Origin: Burkholderia sp. WAC0059
GTDB taxonomy: Bacteria > Pseudomonadota > Gammaproteobacteria > Burkholderiales > Burkholderiaceae
DNA length: 64,000 nt
NCBI RefSeq assembly: GCF_002870125.1
Contig: NZ_PNEO01000009.1
Location: forward strand, 124,001 to 188,000
Direction: 5' to 3'
The notes under the pieces were generated by a model. The model was given only the letters and a program-made list of their open reading frames with translations, did no database searches and was not told the DNA's origin. How positions within the stretch are numbered: position 1 is the first letter of the stretch; the number at the start of each line of letters is the position of its first letter. Shown here in pieces: positions 58,188 to 64,000 of this stretch. The translations under genes were made by a program, and so were the position numbers.

Positions 58188-59078
58188 TCAGGACGCCATC
58201 GTCTTCGCGTAGTTGCGATGGATGAGGAAGTTCGAACCGAGCGCGAGCGCGAGCGTCGTGACCATCAGCACGAGCGCGAGCGCGGCGCCGAACGGCCAGT
58301 TCGACACGTGCGAGATCTGGTCGTAGACGGTCGGCGCCATCATCGTGATGCCCGTGCCGCCGAGCAATACCGGCGTCACGTAACCGTTCATGCAGAGAAT
58401 GAACACCAGCATCGCGCCCGCGGCCACGCCGGGCGCCGCGACGGGCACGACGATCCGCACGAAGGTGCGCAGCGGCCCGGCGCCGAGGTTGCGCGCCGCC
58501 TCCTCGATCGAAAAGTCGATCCCCTCGAGCACGCCCTGCAGCGTCAGCACCATGTAGGGCAGCACGTACGCGGTCAGGCCCAGCATGACCGCGAGCGGGG
58601 TGTAGAGCAGGCGCAGCGGGCGATCGGCCAGATGCAGCGCGACGAGCACGCTGTTGACCACGCCCGCGTTGCCGAGAATCACCATCCAGCCGACCATCTG
58701 CACCACACCGCCCACGAGCATCGGGAACACGAGTCCCGTCACGAGCAGGCTCTTGAAGCGGCTCTGCGTGCGCGCGAGCGCCCAGGCAAGCGGAAAACCC
58801 AGCACGAGCGAAAACAGCGTGCACACGAACGACATCCAGACCGTCGACCACAGCACCGCGAAGAAGTACGGGTCCTTGACGAATTTCACGTAGTTCTCGA
58901 ACGTGAACGCCGTGCGCATCAGCAGCGCGGGGTCGTAATGATTGAAGCTGTAGCGAAACAGCAGCAGCGCGGGAATGACCGTCGCGAACAGCACAACGAG
59001 CGACGCCGGCAGCGCGAGCGCCGGGCCGACCGCCGCGCGGGCCGCGCCCGCGCCGCCGGACGTCTTCGGGCGATTCAT
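58188..59078 (-). CDS. ABC transporter permease (PotB-like)
   Basis: This 296-residue permease has about six helices and the EAA loop IEEAARNLGAGPLRTFVRIV near residue 190 that contacts the ATPase. LVLGFPLAWALARTQSRFKS and PYMVLTLQGVLEGID are typical of the polyamine/thiamine/iron branch. It follows the ATPase gene by 34 bases and pairs with the other permease encoded at the head of the operon. Confidence 0.92.
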   Translation of the reverse strand: MNRPKTSGGAGAARAAVGPALALPASLVVLFATVIPALLLFRYSFNHYDPALLMRTAFTFENYVKFVKDPYFFAVLWSTVWMSFVCTLFSLVLGFPLAWALARTQSRFKSLLVTGLVFPMLVGGVVQMVGWMVILGNAGVVNSVLVALHLADRPLRLLYTPLAVMLGLTAYVLPYMVLTLQGVLEGIDFSIEEAARNLGAGPLRTFVRIVVPVAAPGVAAGAMLVFILCMNGYVTPVLLGGTGITMMAPTVYDQISHVSNWPFGAALALVLMVTTLALALGSNFLIHRNYAKTMAS

Positions 59079-59112
59079 CGCGGCTCCTTCGGAAAATCGT
59101 TCATCGGTTCAT

Positions 59113-60168
59113 TCAGTTGGCGAAACAGACGCAGTCGTCCGCGCGAAAGCTCGCGAATGCGCGAGCGCCCGAGGCCAGCCGCTGCGGCGTGCAGAGGCGG
59201 TCGTTCTGCAGGTGGCAGACGAGCGCTTCGCCCTGCTCGGTGGCGAGCCGCACCTCGATCCAGGCGCCGCGATAGACCATCGCCTGCACGACGACGGGCA
59301 GATTGTTCTCGTCGCCGGCGGGTACCACGTTGAGCGCGACGCGCTCGGGCCTCACGCCGACCATGTTCATGCCCGCGCGCAGGCCCGCCGCCGCGATCGG
59401 GGCGCCGCGCTCGCTGACGAAGCGCCCGTTCGCATCGGTGCGCCCGGCGAAGAAGTTCATCTCGCCGAGAAAATGCGCGACGAAGTGATTGGCGGGCCGC
59501 TCGTACAGCTCGTCCGCCGTGCCGATCTGCTGGATGCGGCCGTCGTACATGACGGCGATCCGGTCGGCCATCGTCAGCGCCTCGTCCTGGTCGTGCGTGA
59601 CGAGGATCGTCGTCAGGCCGAGGCGCTGCTGCAGCGCGCGGATCTCGGCCCGCACCTCGACGCGCAGACGCGCGTCGAGGTTCGACAGCGGCTCGTCGAG
59701 CAGGAACACCTTCGGCTCGATCGCGAGCGCGCGCGCGATCGCGACGCGCTGCTGCTGGCCGCCGGAAAGCTGGCGCGGATAGCGCTCGCGCAGCTCCCAC
59801 ATGCGGACCATCTCGAGCGCCTGGCGAATGCGCCGCTCCCGTTCCGCGGCCGGCACCTTGTGCATCTCGAGCCCGAACGAGACGTTGCGCGCGACGCTCA
59901 GGTGCGGAAAGAGCGCGTAGCGCTGAAACACCATGCCCGTATGACGGCGATGGGGCGGCAGACGCGTCACGTCGACGTTGTCGATGCGAATCGTGCCGCC
60001 GCTCGGCTCGACGAATCCCGCGATCATCCGCAGCGTCGTGGTCTTGCCGCAACCGCTCGGGCCGAGAAACGCGATCAGTTCGCCGTCGGCGACGTTCAGC
60101 GAGACGTCGGAGACGGCCGTCGATGCGCCGTACGTCTTCTTCAGGTTGTCGATCGAGACATGCGCCAT
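59113..60168 (-). CDS. ABC transporter ATP-binding protein (PotA-like)
   Basis: This 351-residue ATPase has Walker A GPSGCGKTTT near residue 35, signature LSGGQQQR near 136, Walker B KVFLLDEPLSNLD and switch His in VTHDQDEA. A C-terminal TOBE-type regulatory domain (about 270-351) completes the PotA layout. Its start is one base after the stop of the upstream permease gene. Confidence 0.94.
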   Translation of the reverse strand: MAHVSIDNLKKTYGASTAVSDVSLNVADGELIAFLGPSGCGKTTTLRMIAGFVEPSGGTIRIDNVDVTRLPPHRRHTGMVFQRYALFPHLSVARNVSFGLEMHKVPAAERERRIRQALEMVRMWELRERYPRQLSGGQQQRVAIARALAIEPKVFLLDEPLSNLDARLRVEVRAEIRALQQRLGLTTILVTHDQDEALTMADRIAVMYDGRIQQIGTADELYERPANHFVAHFLGEMNFFAGRTDANGRFVSERGAPIAAAGLRAGMNMVGVRPERVALNVVPAGDENNLPVVVQAMVYRGAWIEVRLATEQGEALVCHLQNDRLCTPQRLASGARAFASFRADDCVCFAN

Positions 60169-60169
60169 T

Positions 60170-61030
60170 TCATACGACCTTGCTAATCTTGACGAAGCGG
60201 TCGGTCACCAGCATCACGATGCCGAGCAGCAGAATCTGCATCGAGGCGACGGCCGCAATCGTCGGGTCGAGATTGAACTCGAGGTACTGCATGATCGCGA
60301 TCGGCAGCGTGGTATTGCCGGGACCGACCAGCAGCAGCGACACGTCGAGGTTCTCGAACGAAATGATGAAACTGAAGAGCGCGGAGGCGACGATCGCCGG
60401 CCGCAGCATCGGCAGCGTCACGCGCCAGAACGCGCGCACCGCGCTCGCACCGAGATTGCGGGCCGCTTCCTCGATCGTGGCGTCGAGCCCCTCGAGGCTG
60501 GCCGAGACGAGCCGCACGGTCCACGGCACGGTCAGGCAGACGTGCGCGCCGACGAGACCGGCCGTCGTGCCCGCGATGTCGAAACCGAGCGCGTCGGACA
60601 GGCGCAGATAGAACAGGTAGAGCGCCACGCCCGACACGATGCCCGGCACCACGAGCGGCGCGAGCAGCAGCACGCCCGCGGCCCGGCTGCCGCGAAACGG
60701 AAAGCGCCGCAAGCCGAGCGCGGCCAGCACGCCGAGCGCGACGCTCGCCGCCGAGGACACCGCGGCGAGCTTCACGCTCAACACGAAACCGTCGGCGAAC
60801 GCGGGGTTGCTCCACGCGTTCAGATACCACGACAGCGTGTAGCCGTGCGGCGGGAAGCTGATGATGGCGTCCCTGAAAAAGCTCAGCCAGACCACGAACA
60901 CGAGCGGGCACAGGATGAACGCGTAGACGAGCGTCAGCAGGACCCGCCAGGCGAACGTCGCGAGACGCCGCGCCGGCAGGACCGCGCGGCGTTTCGCGCC
61001 GACGCGCCGATCGGCAAGCGCGGCCGTCAC
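60170..61030 (-). CDS. ABC transporter permease (PotC-like)
   Basis: This permease has about six helices, with VLLTLVYAFILCPLVFVVWL first, and the EAA loop IEEAARNLGASAVRAFWRVT. I chose GTG 61030 (286 residues), which gives a normal short N terminus. The ATG at 61117 with GGAG 4 bases upstream is an alternative that adds 29 arginine-rich residues. It is first in the operon permease-ATPase-permease-binding protein-amidohydrolase. Confidence 0.88.
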   Translation of the reverse strand: MTAALADRRVGAKRRAVLPARRLATFAWRVLLTLVYAFILCPLVFVVWLSFFRDAIISFPPHGYTLSWYLNAWSNPAFADGFVLSVKLAAVSSAASVALGVLAALGLRRFPFRGSRAAGVLLLAPLVVPGIVSGVALYLFYLRLSDALGFDIAGTTAGLVGAHVCLTVPWTVRLVSASLEGLDATIEEAARNLGASAVRAFWRVTLPMLRPAIVASALFSFIISFENLDVSLLLVGPGNTTLPIAIMQYLEFNLDPTIAAVASMQILLLGIVMLVTDRFVKISKVV

Positions 61031-61262
61031 CGGACAGCGCCCCCGATACGCCCGCGCTGCCTGCAGGCGGCCCGAGCGCCGGCGGAAGAAACAACCCGAT
61101 ACATGCACTTCATACATCCCGCTCCGCGAGTAGCTTCGCTACGAACATGACGATGCTCCGCGTACAGAAACCTGCAATCTAGATCGCTTCCGCGTCCGCG
61201 GATGACAATTTCGGCATAGTTTTTTCCGCCTGCCCGCGGTTTAAACCCGGCTCAAAAACCGC

Positions 61263-62504
61263 TCAAAAGCGATGGCGGAAGCTGAGGCGAACGCCGTACT
61301 GCTGGTCGCTTGCCGACGGATTCTGACCGGTGATGGCGGCGACGGCCGGCTGGCCGAACGAGTCGGTTCCGCTCGCATGCTCGTACACGCCGACGAGGTA
61401 CACGTCGGTACGTTTCGAGAGCATGTAGTCGGTGCCGATCGCGAACAGGTTGTAGTCCGCGTCGACGCGTCCGGACGCGCCCACCGAGCGCAGGTAGTTG
61501 TATTCGACGCCGGCCATCAGCGTCGGCGTGAACTGGTATTTGTAGTTCACTTCGACGTCGTTCAGGTTGCCGATTCCCGCATAGCCGAACGGGTTCGCCC
61601 CGTCGTTGCTGCCGAGCCCGCGAAACTGCGTGTTGGTGTAGTTGAATCCGACCGTCGAGGCACCGATCTGGTAGGCGGCGCCGGCGGCCACCACCTGGTA
61701 CGTGCTCGCCGACGCATAGCCGCCGAACACCGGGTTCGACTCCGACGAGGTCGCCGAGCCGAGCGAACCCATGTTGTTGCTCGTCGGCAACGTGCCCGTG
61801 CCCGGATTCGAGCCGAAGAACGAGTAGTTCGGATTGCGCGCGTTCAGGTAGGCGACGGCGAGCGACAGCGGCCCGCGGTAATAGCTCGCGCCGAGCGAGA
61901 AGATCTGGTTGCGGCCGGTCGCGCCCGCGACGCCGCCCAGGCTGTAGAGACCGCCGAATTTCAGGCCGTCGATGTCCGGGCTCGCGTACTTGATCGAGTT
62001 ATTCGCGCGGTGCGTATTGTCGAGGTTGTCGAGGTCGCCCGGGTGATCGGCAATGTAGCCGCCCCATTGCGCGGCCGACAGGAACGGCTGGACGTAGTCG
62101 ACGACCGAGTCGTACTGACGCCCGAGCGTGATCGTGCCCTCGCGGGTTTTCATGCCGAGAAACGCCTGCCGGCCGAACTCGTCGCCGCCCTGGCCCAGTT
62201 GCCCGGTCTGGTAGCTGAAACCGTTCTCGAGAGTGGCGATCGCCGCCATTCCGTTGCCGAGATCCTCGTTCAACCTCAGGCCCCAGCGCGAGCCGCTGAT
62301 GGCCCCCGTGGCGCCGTCTTCCATCGCGAACTGCGATGCGCCGGTCAGCCCGTGGCCGTTACGGCCCGTCTGCGTGTTGGTCGTGTAATTGAACCCCGCG
62401 TCGATGACGCCGTACAGCGTCACGCTGCTCTGCGCGCGTGCCGGCAACGCCCAGGCAAGCGACAGGCAGGCCACCGACGGGACAATCCAAGCTGTCTTCT
62501 TCAT
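61263..62504 (-). CDS. Gram-negative trimeric porin (general/Omp32-type)
   Basis: This 413-residue outer-membrane protein has a signal peptide (about 1-24, ending ARAQ), then SSVTLYGVIDAGFNY, the standard start of beta-proteobacterial porins. GSRWGLRLNEDLGNG, GRQAFLGMKTREGTITLGRQYD and the C-terminal YGVRLSFRHRF with terminal Phe complete the 16-strand barrel pattern. It lies downstream of the ABC operon start in the same direction but is separated by 233 bases, so it has its own promoter. Confidence 0.94.
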   Translation of the reverse strand: MKKTAWIVPSVACLSLAWALPARAQSSVTLYGVIDAGFNYTTNTQTGRNGHGLTGASQFAMEDGATGAISGSRWGLRLNEDLGNGMAAIATLENGFSYQTGQLGQGGDEFGRQAFLGMKTREGTITLGRQYDSVVDYVQPFLSAAQWGGYIADHPGDLDNLDNTHRANNSIKYASPDIDGLKFGGLYSLGGVAGATGRNQIFSLGASYYRGPLSLAVAYLNARNPNYSFFGSNPGTGTLPTSNNMGSLGSATSSESNPVFGGYASASTYQVVAAGAAYQIGASTVGFNYTNTQFRGLGSNDGANPFGYAGIGNLNDVEVNYKYQFTPTLMAGVEYNYLRSVGASGRVDADYNLFAIGTDYMLSKRTDVYLVGVYEHASGTDSFGQPAVAAITGQNPSASDQQYGVRLSFRHRF

Positions 62505-62939
62505 CTATTTTTCCTGGTAATTTTCGAGTAGACGGTCGGCCGCCATGCCGGAGACCGTCCGTCGTTCAGATGCCGGGACACGCGACGATCATCTTTCCGG
62601 TCCGCCTCCGTCAATCCATTCCATAGGATTCCTTCTCTATTGGAACAATCGACGGCACGGTTTTCGCGCGGTGCAACGCCGATCGCGACACCGGCCGGTA
62701 CCGCCGCGACGCATGGGTGACGTCGCCTCCGTCCGTTCGTCGTTACGTTGCTGGGGCTAACTTTATGAAGCCAATATTGGAGGCGTCTTGACCCGCTTGC
62801 GCATGATTAATGAGTATTTCGGCACAGGACGGAACGCGCCCGGCTCGCCATGGCCCGTCACCGCCCGACGGGAGGTGTCGCGACGCCCCTGGCCGTCTGC
62901 AATCCGTAACGATTTTTCGCGATGTGGCGAAACCGCCTG

Positions 62940-62974
62940 AAAATGCCGGGCCGACGCCGGCCCGTTCGGCATCC
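62940..62974 (-). terminator. Second hairpin with TTTT on the minus strand
   Basis: A 7-bp inner stem CGGGCCG/CGGCCCG (62947-62953 with 62958-62964) lies within an outer ATGCC/GGCAT pairing, followed on the minus strand by TTTTC. It may be a back-up terminator for the DHDPS-family gene. Confidence 0.4.
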
Positions 62975-63098
62975 TGACGGGGAGACGAGAGAAGTAGCGG
63001 AGAATGTTCGCGCCGTCACGCGCCGCGAGGACGGCGCGCCTTCGCCGGACGCGAGACTAATAGCCGGCGCGGCCTGCCATTGCGGCGGCCGGAAAGGG

Positions 63099-63133
63099 TA
63101 AAAGGGCCTTCACGCCGTCCGGCATGAAGGCCC
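63099..63133 (-). terminator. Intrinsic terminator of the DHDPS-family gene
   Basis: A perfect 9-bp stem GGGCCTTCA/TGAAGGCCC (63104-63112 with 63125-63133) with a 12-base loop is followed on the minus strand by TTTTACCCTTTCC. It begins about 60 bases after the stop codon at 63194. Confidence 0.85.
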
Positions 63134-63193
63134 GGTCAATCGTTGGTTGGCGCAGTCGCTGCCGTTCGATACCCGGCATCCGGGGCGCGGCGC

Positions 63194-64000
63194 TCAGAGC
63201 CCCACGTCCGGCAGACTCGGGCGCCCGGCCAGCGCCTTCGCGACGATCGCCTCGACTTCGGCCAGTTCCTCGCCCCGCAGCGCGAGGCGAGGCGGACGCG
63301 TCACCGCGCTGCCCCGCCCGAGCAGCGCCTCGCACAGCTTGATGCACTGGACGAGGTCCGGCCGCGCGTCCAGATGCAGCAACGGCATGAACCACTGATA
63401 GAGCGCCAGCGCCTCGTCGAAACGCTTCTGGACGGCGAGGCGGAACAGCGTCTCGCCCTCGCGCGGAAACGCGTTGGACATGCCCGACACCCAGCCCTGC
63501 GCGCCCACCGCGATACTCTCGAGCACCACGTCGTCGAGGCCCGCGAACAGCACGAAGCGATCGCCGACCGCGTTGCGCAGGTCGATGAAGCGGCGCGTGT
63601 CGCCCGACGAGTCCTTGAAACAGACGATGTTCTCGCAGTCCTGCAGCGTGACGAGGATGTCGGGCGTCACGTCGTTCTTGTAGACGGGCGGATTGTTGTA
63701 GACCATCACCGGCAGATCGGTGCTGCTCGCCACCGCGCGAAAGTGCGCGGCGGTCTCGTGCGGTTTCGCCGAATAGACGAGCGCCGGCATCACCATCACG
63801 CCGTCCACGCCCGCCCGCTTCGCCTCGCGCACCGTATTGCAGGCGAACTCGGTCGTGAACTCGGCGATTCCCGCGATCACCGGCACGCGGCCGCCGGCGG
63901 CGTCCTTCGCCGCCTCGATGACGGCGCGCTTTTCCGTCGTGCTGAGCGCCGTGTTCTCGCCGACCGTGCCGCACACCACGAGGCCCGACACGCCGTCGTT
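63194..64000 (-). CDS. DHDPS/N-acetylneuraminate lyase family protein, 5' end outside window
   Basis: The visible 268 residues are the C-terminal part of a class I aldolase-fold protein; the frame runs out of the window at 64000, so the start is missing. GTVGENTALSTTEKRAVIE is the family's nucleotide-free loop, VMVYNNPPVYKNDV holds the active-site Tyr and CFKDSSGDTRRFIDL the Schiff-base Lys. The C-terminal YQWFMPLLHLDARPDLVQ resembles branch members annotated near hydroxyproline catabolism, but this is a recollection of pattern, not a search. Substrate unknown. Confidence 0.88.
   Translation of the reverse strand, partial: NDGVSGLVVCGTVGENTALSTTEKRAVIEAAKDAAGGRVPVIAGIAEFTTEFACNTVREAKRAGVDGVMVMPALVYSAKPHETAAHFRAVASSTDLPVMVYNNPPVYKNDVTPDILVTLQDCENIVCFKDSSGDTRRFIDLRNAVGDRFVLFAGLDDVVLESIAVGAQGWVSGMSNAFPREGETLFRLAVQKRFDEALALYQWFMPLLHLDARPDLVQCIKLCEALLGRGSAVTRPPRLALRGEELAEVEAIVAKALAGRPSLPDVGL

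Larger units (their letters stand above)
62505..63193. promoter_or_regulatory. Intergenic region between porin and DHDPS-family gene
   Basis: About 690 bases without a supportable gene. The side next to 62504 must hold the porin promoter and long leader. The other side holds two hairpins listed separately (62940-62974 and 63099-63133). Short open frames here lack ribosome-binding sites and family features. Confidence 0.5.

Noticed and set aside
62763..62972. Minus-strand 69-residue frame between porin and DHDPS-family gene
   Set aside because: It overlaps a terminator-like hairpin and shows no family features or ribosome-binding site.

Overview
This window looks like chromosomal DNA of a beta-proteobacterium of the Burkholderia group (sensu lato). 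The base composition is very GC-rich, with strong G/C in third codon positions. Many LysR-regulated catabolic islands sit beside mrdA-rodA, queC-queE-queD, a trimeric porin and a type V autotransporter. A T6SS effector module and a candidate type III effector point to a host- or plant-associated lineage; that lifestyle reading is inference. No rRNA, tRNA, CRISPR array or insertion sequence was recognised.

Layout. 1-2810: elongasome genes mrdA (5' end outside the window) and rodA, followed by a heptamer repeat tract. 2975-6756 (minus): a Sel1-repeat protein, an HpcH/HpaI aldolase and the queuosine genes queC-queE-queD. 7319-12432 (plus): a non-canonical chemosensory set made of a membrane-bound CheA-like kinase, a minimal MCP-like protein, two CheX-like proteins and a CheY. 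12533-19879: a divergent CoA-ester cluster (MFS and hydratase on minus; acyl-CoA dehydrogenase, CoA-transferase and MmgE/PrpD on plus) with a LysR regulator. 20050-29068: a sugar-acid island in which a UxaA/GarD-type dehydratase, a keto-deoxy-acid dehydratase and a 2-oxoglutarate semialdehyde dehydrogenase form a route to 2-oxoglutarate, with an MFS importer, a reductase, a LysR and a frameshifted FMN dehydrogenase.

29124-34721 (minus) is a very large AIDA-type autotransporter. It is followed by an AT-richer stretch and a small T6SS cassette (35400-38067): a VgrG-like N-terminal remnant, a DUF3304-like lipoprotein as presumed immunity protein, and a DUF2235/Tle1-like lipase. 38171-45167 is a LysR with hyuA-hyuB and the DUF969/DUF979 transporter pair, suggesting 5-oxoproline or hydantoin use. 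45591-53456 is a LysR, an amino-acid/opine-type ABC transporter, a tautomerase, a DadA-like oxidase and a three-subunit FAD/[2Fe-2S] dehydrogenase of the D-hydroxyproline/opine type.

53849-55510 is the most unusual gene: a solitary adenosine-deaminase-like enzyme with a disordered N-terminal extension, preceded by a near-perfect hrpII/PIP box with a correctly spaced -10 element, so it is a candidate type III secreted deaminase. 55697-61030 (minus) is a polyamine/peptide-type ABC transporter with a metal-dependent amidohydrolase. It is followed by a porin (61263-62504) and a DHDPS-family gene cut by the window end.
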